The notes beneath the pieces are model-generated. The model had not been told where the DNA came from and did not search any database. It saw nothing but the letters and a program-made list of their open reading frames with translations. A program made the translations under genes and the position numbers. From Pseudorhizobium flavum (GTDB taxonomy: Bacteria; Pseudomonadota; Alphaproteobacteria; Rhizobiales; Rhizobiaceae), in NCBI RefSeq assembly GCF_902502825.2, contig NZ_LR723670.1, positions 3,038,001 through 3,102,000 of the forward strand: a stretch of DNA of 64,000 nt. The letters run 5' to 3'. This document shows positions 25,881-34,449 of the stretch, one piece after another. The first letter of the stretch is position 1. Each line of letters opens with the position of its first letter.

Positions 25881-27599
25881 ATGCGAAGGCATCTGATGAC
25901 AACAACGGCAGCGGTGCTGCTGGCAATGGCAGGGTCTGCATTTGCAGGCATGGAGGAAGCTAAACAGTTCCTGGACGCGGAAATCGGCGACATGTCGTCC
26001 CTTTCTCGCGAGGATCAGGAAAAGGAGATGCAGTGGTTCATCGACGCGGCTCAACCGTTCGCGGGAATGGACATCAAGGTCGTCTCCGAAACCATCACGA
26101 CCCATGAATACGAGTCCAAGGTGCTGGCCCCTGCGTTCACGGCGATCACCGGCATCAAGATCACCCATGACCTGATCGGTGAGGGCGATGTTGTCGAAAA
26201 GCTGCAGACACAGATGCAGTCCGGCGAGAACGTCTATGACGCCTATGTCAACGACTCCGATCTGATCGGCACCCACTGGCGGTATCAGCAGGCCCGCTCG
26301 TTGACCGACTGGATGGCGAACGAAGGCAAGGACGTCACCAACCCCATGCTGGATCTGGATGACTTCATCGGCCTGAAATTCACCACGGCGCCAGATGGCG
26401 ACCTCTACCAGCTGCCCGACCAGCAGTTCGCCAACCTCTACTGGTTCCGCTATGACTGGTTCAACGATGAGAAGAACAAGGCGGACTTCAAGGAGAAGTA
26501 CGGCTACGATCTCGGCGTGCCGGTCAACTGGTCGGCTTATGAGGACATCGCCGAGTTCTTCACCGGACGCGAGATCGACGGGAAGAAGGTCTATGGTCAC
26601 ATGGACTACGGCAAGAAGGACCCGTCGCTTGGCTGGCGCTTCACCGACGCCTGGCTCTCCATGGCCGGTAACGGCGACAAGGGTCTGCCAAACGGTCTTC
26701 CGGTCGACGAATGGGGCATCAAGGTCGACGAGAATTCGCGCCCTGTCGGCTCCTGCGTTGCCCGCGGTGGTGATACCAACGGGCCGGCAGCCGTCTACTC
26801 CATCCAGAAGTATCTCGACTGGATGAAGGCCTATGCACCGGCTGCCGCACAGGGCATGACCTTCTCCGAATCCGGCCCGGTACCCGCTCAGGGCGAGATC
26901 GCGCAGCAGATGTTCATGTACACGGCGTTCACCGCCGACATGGTCAAGGACGGTCTGCCGGTGGTCAACGAGGACGGCACGCCGAAGTGGCGCTTTGCTC
27001 CCTCGCCCCACGGCGTCTATTGGAAGGAAGGCATGAAGCTGGGCTATCAGGACGTCGGTTCCTGGACGCTGCTGAAGTCGACACCGGACGATCGGGCGAA
27101 GGCGGCCTGGCTCTATGCTCAGTTCGTCACGTCCAAGACTGTCGATGTGAAGAAAAGTCACGTCGGGCTGACGCTCATTCGCGAAAGCACCATCCAGCAT
27201 GAGAGCTTCACCGAGCGTGCGCCCAAGCTCGGCGGACTGATCGAGTTCTACCGTTCGCCGGCCCGCGTGCAGTGGTCGCCGACCGGGACAAACGTTCCGG
27301 ATTACCCGAAGCTCGCCCAGCTCTGGTGGCAGGCGATCGGAGATGCTTCCTCCGGTGCAAAAACTCCTCAGGAAGCCATGGACTCACTTTGCGCCGAGCA
27401 GGAGAAGGTCATGGAGCGTCTTGAGCGTGCAGGCGTTCAGGGCGACATCGGGCCGAAGCTCGCTGAAGAGCACGATCTCGAATACTGGAACGCCGAAGCG
27501 GTGAAGGCCGGCAATCTCGCTCCTCAGTTGAAGATCGAGAACGAGAAGGAAAAGCCAGTTACCGTCAACTACGATGAGCTGGTCAAGAGCTGGCAGTAA
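25881..27599 (+). CDS. glpV: Glycerol ABC transporter substrate-binding protein GlpV
   Basis: A 572-residue periplasmic binding protein, much longer than common sugar-binding proteins but usual for this glycerol family. The signal peptide covers about residues 1-22 (LLAMAGSAFAG). The mature region includes EYESKVLAPAFTAITGIKIT, ENVYDAYVNDSDLIGTHWRY and LWWQAIGDASSGAKTPQEAM. It binds glycerol and delivers it to GlpPQ. GGGAGGATGAT precedes ATG 25881. Unlike many importers, the binding protein is last in the operon, so it may have an extra promoter or depend on RNA stability for its abundance. Confidence 0.92.
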   Translation: MRRHLMTTTAAVLLAMAGSAFAGMEEAKQFLDAEIGDMSSLSREDQEKEMQWFIDAAQPFAGMDIKVVSETITTHEYESKVLAPAFTAITGIKITHDLIGEGDVVEKLQTQMQSGENVYDAYVNDSDLIGTHWRYQQARSLTDWMANEGKDVTNPMLDLDDFIGLKFTTAPDGDLYQLPDQQFANLYWFRYDWFNDEKNKADFKEKYGYDLGVPVNWSAYEDIAEFFTGREIDGKKVYGHMDYGKKDPSLGWRFTDAWLSMAGNGDKGLPNGLPVDEWGIKVDENSRPVGSCVARGGDTNGPAAVYSIQKYLDWMKAYAPAAAQGMTFSESGPVPAQGEIAQQMFMYTAFTADMVKDGLPVVNEDGTPKWRFAPSPHGVYWKEGMKLGYQDVGSWTLLKSTPDDRAKAAWLYAQFVTSKTVDVKKSHVGLTLIRESTIQHESFTERAPKLGGLIEFYRSPARVQWSPTGTNVPDYPKLAQLWWQAIGDASSGAKTPQEAMDSLCAEQEKVMERLERAGVQGDIGPKLAEEHDLEYWNAEAVKAGNLAPQLKIENEKEKPVTVNYDELVKSWQ

Positions 27600-27609
27600 C
27601 GCGTGAATT

Positions 27610-27634
27610 CGGGGGCCGGCCAACCCGGCCCCCG
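27610..27634 (+). terminator. Hairpin after glpV
   Basis: CGGGGGCCGG (27610-27619) and its reverse complement (27625-27634) make a ten-base GC stem with a five-base loop. There is no T-tract; it may stabilise the glp transcript end or support termination between the convergent genes. Confidence 0.65.
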
Positions 27635-27654
27635 ATCAGCCTCGCCGACCGCTG

Positions 27655-28476
27655 CTACCAGAGCGGTACGTGACGGTTTACATCCTTGTAGAGAAGATAA
27701 CGGAAGCGGCCAGGCCCGCCCGCATAGCAGGCCTGTGGGCAGAAGGCTCGCAGCCACATGAAGTCACCAGCCTCGACCTCCACCCAGTCCGCGTTGAGCC
27801 GGTACACGGCCTTCCCCTCGAGAACATAGAGCCCATGCTCCATCACATGGGTCTCCATGAAGGAGATCGTGCCGCCAGGTTCGAACGTGACAATATTAAC
27901 GTGCATGTCGTAGCGGACGTCGGCAGGATCGATGAACCGGGTTGTCGCCCATTTACCCTCGGTGTCTGGCATGGCGACCATCTGCTGCTCGCCCTCATGC
28001 GTGAATATGGCCGGCGGGGGTGCAAGACCGTCCATCGCCTGAAATACCTTACGGATCCAATGGAACCGGACTGCCGATCCGGAATGGTTCCGCACGCTCC
28101 AGGAACTGCCTGCCGGCAGATAGGCAAATGAGCCGGTCCGAAGCTGGTGGGCTCCGCCATCCAGTTCGACAGTCATTTCGCCTTCAGTGACGAAAAGTGC
28201 GGCTTGAGCCCGGCTGTCGGGCTCGGGACGCAGGCTACCGCCTCCCGCTTCGACCTCCATCACGTATTGGGCAAAGGTCTCTGCAAAACCGGTCATTGGT
28301 CGGGCGATGATCCAGGCGCGGGTATTGTCCCAGTGGGGCAGGATGCTGGTGACGATGTCGGTCATGACCGACCGCGGGATGACAGCATATGCGGTCGTGA
28401 AGATGGCCTTGCTGGAGAGGAGTTCGGTCTGCCCGGGAAGACCGCCGAGCCGTGAATGGTAGGTGCTGTCGTTCAT
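27655..28476 (-). CDS. allE: (S)-ureidoglycine aminohydrolase-like bicupin
   Basis: A 273-residue double-cupin protein. The N-terminal half has LFVTEGEMTVELDGG and the C-terminal half MHVNIVTFEPGGTISFMETH followed by VMEHGLYVLEGKAVYRLN, giving the metal-binding His/Glu/Gln set of ureidoglycine aminohydrolase, which releases ammonia from (S)-ureidoglycine in allantoin degradation. The start is uncertain: ATG 28476 (GGATCGGCA upstream) or ATG 28500 eight residues earlier. No allantoicase, allantoinase or ureidoglycolate gene is nearby, so the gene is an orphan here and another bicupin activity is possible. Confidence 0.8.
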   Translation of the reverse strand: MNDSTYHSRLGGLPGQTELLSSKAIFTTAYAVIPRSVMTDIVTSILPHWDNTRAWIIARPMTGFAETFAQYVMEVEAGGGSLRPEPDSRAQAALFVTEGEMTVELDGGAHQLRTGSFAYLPAGSSWSVRNHSGSAVRFHWIRKVFQAMDGLAPPPAIFTHEGEQQMVAMPDTEGKWATTRFIDPADVRYDMHVNIVTFEPGGTISFMETHVMEHGLYVLEGKAVYRLNADWVEVEAGDFMWLRAFCPQACYAGGPGRFRYLLYKDVNRHVPLW

Positions 28477-28563
28477 TGCCGATCCGTTTCGCGCTGACAT
28501 CGCATCGCATCCTGCTTAAGCGGCAGGCCGAAATCATGCAATCCCACCGCAGGATGCCGTTCG

Positions 28564-30129
28564 CTAACCGGTCGCCAGCACCTGACGTCGATCGGAAAGA
28601 TACATCAGAACATCTTCCGCCGGCATGGGCCTGCCGAGCAGGTAGCCCTGCCCGAGATCACAACCCTGACTTACGAAATGAGCCAGTTGGCGGTGGTCCT
28701 CGATACCTTCCACGGTCGTCTTGGCATGAAGGCTGCGGCTGAGGCCCAGCATCGCCCGAATAACCTTCTCCTGCCGCTCGTCGGTGCCGCAGGCGGCGAC
28801 GAAGCTCTTGTCGATCTTGATCTTGTCAAATCGGAAGCGCGCCAGTTGCGAAAGATTAGAGTATCCGGTGCCGAAGTCGTCCAGGGCAATCTGCACGCCC
28901 CTGCTGCTCAGGCTGTCCATGATGTGAGCGGCCAGATCCGGGTCAGAGACCAGAGCATTTTCCGTGATCTCCAGTTCCAGCCGTTCGGGCGGAAAGCCTA
29001 CTTCGTCCAGGATGCCGATGACACGGGTCGGCAGCATGCGGTCTTCCATCTGCACCGGTGAAAGGTTGAACGAAAGTCCCATTCCCTCGGGCCATGACCT
29101 GGCCGCCTCGCAAGCCTGGCGCAGAAGCTGCTGGAATAGAGGTGTGATGAGGCCCGCCTCTTCGGCCAGGGGGATGAAAACGTTCGGCGGTACGAATTCT
29201 CCATCCTCGTTCTTCCACCGGGCCAGCGCTTCGAAGCCGCACACGTCACCGCTGCGCAGGTCCACGAGCGGCTGATAGAAAGCCCCGATCGACCCCTTGT
29301 CGATCGCCCCGCGTAATTCACCTTCAAGCTTGGCACGGCGGCTGACCTTGGCCTGCATCTCTGGCTCGAAGAGAACGTGATTGTTGGGGCCCCGCCCCTT
29401 TGCCTCGTAAAGCGCGATATCGGCAACATGGGAGACCTCCGCTAGCGTGGCGCCATGTTCCGGCAGGCGGGCATAGCCGATGCTGGCGCCCACCTCCGCA
29501 GTAAGGCTGCCGATCCGAACCGGTCTCGTGATGGACTGGATCAACAGCTCCGCGAAGCGTTTCTCCTTGGCTTCCGAGAAGTGGCGACCAATGGCGATGA
29601 ACTCGTCTCCGCCGAAACGAAAGACGCAATCCTGCTCCGCCAATGCGCAGATGCGACGCGCCACTTCCTTCAGCAGGACATCCCCGCCCTGATGCCCCAT
29701 CAGGTCGTTGACCTTCTTGAAGCCATCCAGGTCTATGGCGTAGACGGTCGCGAACGGAGCATCGGTGGCGGGCTCCGAAGCGTCATCCAAACGCATGTTC
29801 GGTGCTAGTTCGCAGCGATCGAAGGCGTAGCGATTGGGCAGCTTGGTGAGATGATCGTGGGTGGCGATGTAGTCGGCCCGACGTTCTGCATCACGTCTGC
29901 GAAGCATCTCGTCCTTCATGTCGAGGATACGAAGCAACGAGTAGACGATGCTGACGCCCCCGGCGACGTTCGCCATGACCAGGGCAATTGCAACGCCCTT
30001 CCCATTGGCCGTGCCGAGATAGTCAACGATCTCGCGCATGAAAACCATCGCGAGGCCCCACAGCACGATGGCGGCAAGGCAGGTATAAAGGAACTGCGTA
30101 CCCGCGCGGCTGTTGAGAAACTCACTCAT
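28564..30129 (-). CDS. Membrane GGDEF-EAL protein (cyclic-di-GMP turnover)
   Basis: A 521-residue protein with two N-terminal membrane segments (about residues 13-31 and 45-66), a GGDEF domain (about 84-255) and an EAL domain (about 265-515). The cyclase motif FGGDEF (172-177) and the phosphodiesterase motif EAL (300-302 in CGFEALAR), DDFGTGYS and TVEGIED are all intact, so both synthesis and hydrolysis of cyclic-di-GMP are possible. The inhibitory RxxD site before GGDEF reads AEQD and is lost, so product feedback should be weak. No sensory domain is seen apart from the short membrane hairpin. It lies alone between allE-like and stress genes. Confidence 0.93.
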   Translation of the reverse strand: MSEFLNSRAGTQFLYTCLAAIVLWGLAMVFMREIVDYLGTANGKGVAIALVMANVAGGVSIVYSLLRILDMKDEMLRRRDAERRADYIATHDHLTKLPNRYAFDRCELAPNMRLDDASEPATDAPFATVYAIDLDGFKKVNDLMGHQGGDVLLKEVARRICALAEQDCVFRFGGDEFIAIGRHFSEAKEKRFAELLIQSITRPVRIGSLTAEVGASIGYARLPEHGATLAEVSHVADIALYEAKGRGPNNHVLFEPEMQAKVSRRAKLEGELRGAIDKGSIGAFYQPLVDLRSGDVCGFEALARWKNEDGEFVPPNVFIPLAEEAGLITPLFQQLLRQACEAARSWPEGMGLSFNLSPVQMEDRMLPTRVIGILDEVGFPPERLELEITENALVSDPDLAAHIMDSLSSRGVQIALDDFGTGYSNLSQLARFRFDKIKIDKSFVAACGTDERQEKVIRAMLGLSRSLHAKTTVEGIEDHRQLAHFVSQGCDLGQGYLLGRPMPAEDVLMYLSDRRQVLATG

Positions 30130-30208
30130 ACTAGAACTCCACCCGCTTCAGAGGGTATCAGCAATTGCTGAACGAGAAGTTCACGAATGAGGTGTGGCGA
30201 TCAGGGCC

Positions 30209-30233
30209 GGAACCGATGGCAGGTTTCTGGGTT
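30209..30233 (+). promoter_or_regulatory. Candidate EcfG/RpoE2-type promoter of the FMN-binding stress protein
   Basis: GGAAC (30209-30213), 18 bases, then TT (30232-30233, in GGGTTC). It lies 29 bases before the start codon at 30262, matching the geometry of the other candidates in the window. Confidence 0.55.
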
Positions 30234-30261
30234 CTCCGAACTGGCAAAAGGAGACCCAAGA

Positions 30262-30741
30262 ATGACCAATCACGACGATACAGCGAAGGTGTGGGACCTC
30301 ATCGATAAGATCGGCTTCTGCATGCTCGCCACACAGGATGGCCGCGATATCCGCTCCCGGCCGATGTCCGCTTACACGAAGAGGCGGGATGGCGCCGTTT
30401 ACTTTCTCACCGACGTCGCCAGCCACAAGGACGAGGAAATTTCCCGTTGGCCCAACGTGTGCCTCGCATTTGCTGACACCAAGGGCCAGAGCTACGTGTC
30501 GGTTTCCGGTGCTGCAGAGGTCTCCAACGATCGTGAGTTGATCCGGGAGATTTGGTCGACCCCGGCCAAGGCCTGGTGGGACAGTCCTGATGACCCGTCC
30601 ATCCGCGTGCTCAAGGTGAATCCCTCATTCGCTGAGTTCTGGGACAGCCCCGGTACCGTCGTCAGCTATATCAAGATGGCTGCGGCTGCTGTCTCGAGCG
30701 CTCGTCCCGATATGGGCGAAAACGAGAAAGTGAAGCTATAG
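30262..30741 (+). CDS. Pyridoxamine 5'-phosphate oxidase-like general stress protein
   Basis: A 159-residue split-barrel flavin-binding protein of the general stress protein 26 group. KVWDLIDKIGFCMLATQDG, RSRPMSAYTKRRDGAVYFLT and CLAFADTKGQSYVSVSGAAE are the family blocks, and WWDSPDDPSIRVLKVNPSFAEFWD is the typical C-terminal end. Members bind FMN or FAD; the substrate is unknown. The start follows AAAAGGAGACCCAAG. A candidate EcfG promoter upstream fits a general-stress role, and a hairpin follows the stop. Confidence 0.88.
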   Translation: MTNHDDTAKVWDLIDKIGFCMLATQDGRDIRSRPMSAYTKRRDGAVYFLTDVASHKDEEISRWPNVCLAFADTKGQSYVSVSGAAEVSNDRELIREIWSTPAKAWWDSPDDPSIRVLKVNPSFAEFWDSPGTVVSYIKMAAAAVSSARPDMGENEKVKL

Positions 30742-30749
30742 CATCCACA

Positions 30750-30786
30750 ATATTGGCCAGCGGCGTCCGATGCTGCTGGCCGATAT
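30750..30786 (+). terminator. Terminator hairpin after the stress protein gene
   Basis: ATATTGGCCAGC (30750-30761) pairs with GCTGGCCGATAT (30775-30786) over 12 positions with one T-G wobble; the loop is 13 bases. It separates the stress gene from the DUF982 gene. Confidence 0.6.
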
Positions 30787-30864
30787 TTGCCGCAGATAAT
30801 TTTCCTGGTGCCGCAACCTTTCCCCCAGACTCACGTTCATCAGCCCGCAATCTAGGGTACTGCA

Positions 30865-31134
30865 ATGAACATGATGATCACGACCAGCGACGTCCGCTGG
30901 CTTTCCCCGGTCCGCGTCCGCATCGGCTATGGTTTTCCGGAAACCATCAGAGGCCCGCGAGAGGCCCTCGCCTACCTCGACTTTCGCTGGCCCGCGATCC
31001 ATGGCCACTTCTATCGGCAGGCCAAGGAGGCATGCCTGGGCGCACTGAGCGACAGCCGCCAAACCCAGACTGCCCGCGACTGCTTTGTTGAGGCGTGCGT
31101 CGAGGCCCGGATGCTGGACGAGCATTCAGCCTGA
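30865..31134 (+). CDS. DUF982 family small protein
   Basis: An 89-residue protein of the DUF982 family, common in multiple copies in Rhizobiales. The blocks TIRGPREALAYLDFRWPAIHG and AKEACLGAL followed by ARDCFVEACVEARML are typical. The function is unknown; no signal peptide or membrane segment is visible. ATG codons at 30865, 30871 and 30874 are all possible starts. It is probably transcribed alone. Confidence 0.82.
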   Translation: MNMMITTSDVRWLSPVRVRIGYGFPETIRGPREALAYLDFRWPAIHGHFYRQAKEACLGALSDSRQTQTARDCFVEACVEARMLDEHSA

Positions 31135-31178
31135 ACAGTACCAGCGAGCCGTCCCGACCGGTTTTCAGAAAACGAAAA

Positions 31179-31203
31179 TGCCGCAACGACGAACGTTGCG
31201 GCA
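31179..31203 (-). terminator. Intrinsic terminator of the carboxyspermidine gene pair
   Basis: A perfect ten-base stem TGCCGCAACG/CGTTGCGGCA with a five-base loop. Read on the minus strand it is followed by TTTTCGTTTT, so it ends the leftward operon that starts at 33615. Confidence 0.85.
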
Positions 31204-31227
31204 CCCCGTAATCACGGAAGCAATCGA

Positions 31228-32469
31228 TCAGGAGAACGAGAGAGGGCGCTCGCCCTCCTCGTCGCGGATCCAGGTCGGCAAGCCGATGTTGTTGAGGATG
31301 TTGAGGAAAGGCTTCGGCGGCAATTCCTCGACATTAGCCATCTTCTTCACGTCCCATTCTCCGGTGGCGACCAGCATGGCTGCCGCAACCGGCGGGACGC
31401 CGGCGGTATAGGAGATGCCCTGAGAACCGACCTCGTTATAGGCTTCCTTATGGTCGGCGACATTGTAGATGAACACCGTCCGTTCCTTGCCGTCCTTGAT
31501 GCCCTTCACGAAGTCGCCGATGCAGGTCTTGCCCTCGTATTCCGGAGCAAGCGAAGCAGGGTCCGGAAGGCAGGCCTTGACGACCTTGAGCGGAACGACC
31601 TCCGAACCATCCGCGAGCTTCACTGGCTGCTCCGAAAGCAGGCCGATGTTCTTGAGGACGGTGAAGACGTTGATGTAGTGGTCGCCGAAGCCCATCCAGA
31701 AGCGCACATCGGCGCCATCCATGTTCTTGGCAAGCGAATGCACTTCGTCATGGCCGCAGAGATAGGCGCGGCGCGTTCCGACGACCGGCAGGTCGTAGTC
31801 CTTGCCGATCTCGAACATCTTGTTGGTCTGCCACTGGCCGTTCTGCCACGAGTAGACGACGCCGGTGAATTCGCGGAAGTTGATTTCCGGGTCAAAGTTC
31901 GTGGCGAAATACTTGCCGTGGCTGCCGGCATTGATGTCGACGATATCAACGTCAGTTACCTTGTCGAGGTAGTCGTCCTTGGCAAGACGGGCATAGGCAT
32001 TGACGACGCCCGGATCGAAGCCGGCGCCGAGGATGGCGGTGATGCCCTTCTCCTCGCACTCAGCCGCACGCTTCCACTCGTAGTTTCCATACCATGGCGG
32101 CGTTTCGCAGATCTTGTTCGGCTCTTCATGGATTGCCGTGTCGATATAGGCAACACCCGTATCAATGCAGGCGCGCAGCACCGACATGTTGAGGAAGGCG
32201 GTGCCGACATTGATGACGATCTGGGAGTTGGTCTTCTTGATCAGCGCCTTAGTGGCTTCGATATCCAATGCGTCCAGTGCATGCCCTTCCAGCACGCCCG
32301 GCTGCTTCATCGCCTTCTTTTCATGAACGGAGGCGATGATGGCGTCGCACTTTGACTTAGTGCGGGAGGCGATATGGATATCGCCCAGCACATCGTTGTT
32401 CTGGGCGCATTTGTGCGCCACCACCTGGGCGACGCCGCCGGCGCCGATGATGAGGACGTTCTTTTTCAT
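31228..32469 (-). CDS. Carboxy(nor)spermidine dehydrogenase, saccharopine dehydrogenase family
   Basis: A 413-residue NADPH enzyme starting KKNVLIIGAGGVAQVVAHKC, a Rossmann motif, followed by TNSQIVINVGTAFLNMSVL, AILGAGFDPGVVNAYARLA and DINAGSHGKYFATNFDPEIN, which identify the carboxynorspermidine/carboxyspermidine dehydrogenase branch and not lysine metabolism. It condenses aspartate semialdehyde with putrescine (or diaminopropane) to carboxyspermidine. In alphaproteobacteria such as Agrobacterium this is the spermidine route. The decarboxylase gene lies 39 bases upstream in the same operon. AAGGAG precedes ATG 32469 at slightly long spacing. Confidence 0.9.
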   Translation of the reverse strand: MKKNVLIIGAGGVAQVVAHKCAQNNDVLGDIHIASRTKSKCDAIIASVHEKKAMKQPGVLEGHALDALDIEATKALIKKTNSQIVINVGTAFLNMSVLRACIDTGVAYIDTAIHEEPNKICETPPWYGNYEWKRAAECEEKGITAILGAGFDPGVVNAYARLAKDDYLDKVTDVDIVDINAGSHGKYFATNFDPEINFREFTGVVYSWQNGQWQTNKMFEIGKDYDLPVVGTRRAYLCGHDEVHSLAKNMDGADVRFWMGFGDHYINVFTVLKNIGLLSEQPVKLADGSEVVPLKVVKACLPDPASLAPEYEGKTCIGDFVKGIKDGKERTVFIYNVADHKEAYNEVGSQGISYTAGVPPVAAAMLVATGEWDVKKMANVEELPPKPFLNILNNIGLPTWIRDEEGERPLSFS

Positions 32470-32508
32470 AATGGGGACTAACTCCTTCGTGTCCAATCGT
32501 CAGAAGCC

Positions 32509-33615
32509 TCAGGAGAGGCTTTGTTCGTAGTCCGCGTAGTCGAACTCGCGGACCGTCCTGATGCTGCCATCCAGTTCGCGGATGGCGATTGACGGCATTT
32601 TCACGCCGTTAAACCAGTTTTTCTTGACCATCGTGTAACCGGCCGCATCCTGGAACGAGATGCGGTCGCCGACCTTCAACTCGTGTTCGAAGTGGAACTC
32701 GCCGAAGATGTCACCGGCAAGACAGGATTTGCCGCAGATCATGTAGCGGTGCGGCCCGGCGTTCGGCGCCACCTTGGCGCTCTCCCGGTAGATGAGCAGA
32801 TCGAGCATATGGGCCTCGATGGAGGAATCCACGATCGCGAGGTTCTTTCCGTTGAACAGCGTATCGAGAACGGTCACTTCGAGCGTCGTGGACTTGGTGA
32901 TCGAGGCCTCGCCAGGTTCCAAATAGACCTGCACTCCGTATTCACCGGCAAAGCGCTTCAACCGCTCCGCAAACTGATCGATCGGATAATCATCACCGGT
33001 AAAATGGATGCCGCCCCCCAGGCTCACCCATTCCGCCTTGCGGAGCAAGGGCGCAAACCTCTCTTCGATCTGGCCGAGCATCCGGTCGAACAGCGAAAAG
33101 TCGCTGTTTTCGCAGTTGTTATGGATCATGAAACCGCTGATGCGGTCCATCACCGCTTCGACCTTCGAGAGATCCCACTCGCCCAGACGCGAAAAGGGTC
33201 GTGCGGGATCGGCGAGATCGAAGCTGGAGGAAGATACCTGCGGGTTCAGCCGCAAGCCGCGTACGATGCCTGCGGCGTTGTCCGCGTACCGCTCGAGCTG
33301 GCTGATGGAATTGAAGATGATCTTGTCGGCATGGCTGACGACTTCATCGATCTCGTAGTCGGCATAGGCCACGGAATAGGCATGTGTCTCCTTGCCGAAC
33401 CGCTCATGGCCGAGGCGCACCTCATTCAACGAGGAGGAGGTCGTGCCGTCCATATAGTCGCGCATAAAGTCGAAGGCCGACCAGGTCGCGAAGCATTTGA
33501 GGGCGAGAAGCGCCTTGGCCCCCGAAGCCTCACGGACCCGCGCAATCCGCTCCATGTTGCGCAGCAGGAGGGACTTGTCGATCAGGTAATAGGGAGTCTG
33601 GATGACGTCGTTCAC
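32509..33615 (-). CDS. nspC: Carboxy(nor)spermidine decarboxylase
   Basis: A 368-residue PLP decarboxylase of the alanine-racemase fold type. The PLP lysine is K40 in LALKCFATWSAF. VSLGGGIHFTGDDYPI, YLEPGEASITKS and YMICGKSCLAGDIFGEF are the conserved phosphate-binding and active-site motifs, with the cysteine from the partner subunit. It decarboxylates carboxyspermidine to spermidine (or carboxynorspermidine to norspermidine). The start appears to be GTG at 33615. It heads the operon with the dehydrogenase. Confidence 0.92.
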   Translation of the reverse strand: MNDVIQTPYYLIDKSLLLRNMERIARVREASGAKALLALKCFATWSAFDFMRDYMDGTTSSSLNEVRLGHERFGKETHAYSVAYADYEIDEVVSHADKIIFNSISQLERYADNAAGIVRGLRLNPQVSSSSFDLADPARPFSRLGEWDLSKVEAVMDRISGFMIHNNCENSDFSLFDRMLGQIEERFAPLLRKAEWVSLGGGIHFTGDDYPIDQFAERLKRFAGEYGVQVYLEPGEASITKSTTLEVTVLDTLFNGKNLAIVDSSIEAHMLDLLIYRESAKVAPNAGPHRYMICGKSCLAGDIFGEFHFEHELKVGDRISFQDAAGYTMVKKNWFNGVKMPSIAIRELDGSIRTVREFDYADYEQSLS

Positions 33616-33745
33616 AACTGCCTCGGCACTTGGTCGCTAGAAAGGGGGGCGAATACCCCGGATCGTCGAGAGACTCAAGCAAAGCTTCCTGAGGCCGATC
33701 AACCTAGGGGCCGTGGACCAGCGTAGGTTCGTGGTGCGACATGAA

Positions 33746-33770
33746 AAAGGCCCTCGACTGGAGGGCCTTT
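33746..33770 (-). terminator. Intrinsic terminator of the DUF992 gene
   Basis: AAAGGCCCTC (33746-33755) pairs with GAGGGCCTTT (33761-33770). Read on the minus strand, the stem ends in TTTTTC, so it terminates the DUF992 transcript. Confidence 0.85.
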
Positions 33771-33795
33771 CGATATTCCAGAGAGCTTTCGACGC

Positions 33796-34326
33796 TCAAC
33801 TGACCGGCGTGAGGGTCATAGAAGTGCCCGTCGCAGCGATGTTCAGACCCAGCTGGCCGTGAACGCTGACCGTCTGCAGGTGGATAGAGCCGGACGTACC
33901 ACCGACGAGGATGTTGGCACCGACGCCAGCACCAACGGTCGCCTCGGCCGTAGCGCCCTGGTACAGGCCGCCGAGCGAACCGGCATGGTAGCCCGCGGTG
34001 GGCGCAAAGACGGCCCAGACCAGCTTGCCGCGGGTCGTGAAGCCAAGATCGATCCCCATCTTGCGGATGTTGCCGACATACTCGTCCCGGCGGCTACCGT
34101 CGGTTGAGGTGAAAACGCAGCCCACTTCCTTGGCAGAGCCAAGGACATATCCCACTCCCCCTCCGATATCGCAGGTGAGGTAGCCGATCTTGACCCCGTT
34201 GCGGGCATCGTCGTGTATATAAGCCGGCGCCGGCTCAGAATAGCGCACCGCATCAGCAGCAATGGCTCCCGATACGCCTGAAGCTGCGACAGCGGCAGCG
34301 AGTACGGACGCAAAAATTCTTCTCAT
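33796..34326 (-). CDS. DUF992 family exported protein
   Basis: A 176-residue exported protein with a signal peptide (ASVLAAAVAASGVSGAIAA) and the DUF992 body: VKIGYLTCDIGGGVGYVLGS, KEVGCVFTS, RRDEYVGNIRKMGIDLGFTT and a glycine-rich C-terminal half. Two cysteines (in YLTCD and VGCVF) could form a disulfide. The family is common in Rhizobiales; its role is unknown, probably periplasmic or outer-membrane. AAGGAGACCT precedes two consecutive ATGs; the second (34326) has the better spacing. A strong terminator follows. Confidence 0.85.
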   Translation of the reverse strand: MRRIFASVLAAAVAASGVSGAIAADAVRYSEPAPAYIHDDARNGVKIGYLTCDIGGGVGYVLGSAKEVGCVFTSTDGSRRDEYVGNIRKMGIDLGFTTRGKLVWAVFAPTAGYHAGSLGGLYQGATAEATVGAGVGANILVGGTSGSIHLQTVSVHGQLGLNIAATGTSMTLTPVS

Positions 34327-34449
34327 CATAGGTCTCCTTGGAAACGCCCCCGCAGGTGACCTGAAGGCCCCTGCACCGTTTTCAGGAGAGAGAACGAAAA
34401 CGTCGCAAAAATGATCCACACCGCAAATGACGGTTTGTTACCCTTTGTT

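Noticed and set aside
25410..27200. Antisense reading frame of 596 codons opposite the glycerol-binding protein gene
   Set aside because: It lies opposite glpU-glpV, which have clear family sequence, signal peptide and ribosome binding sites. The antisense product has no recognisable motif, and long antisense frames are common in high-GC coding DNA.
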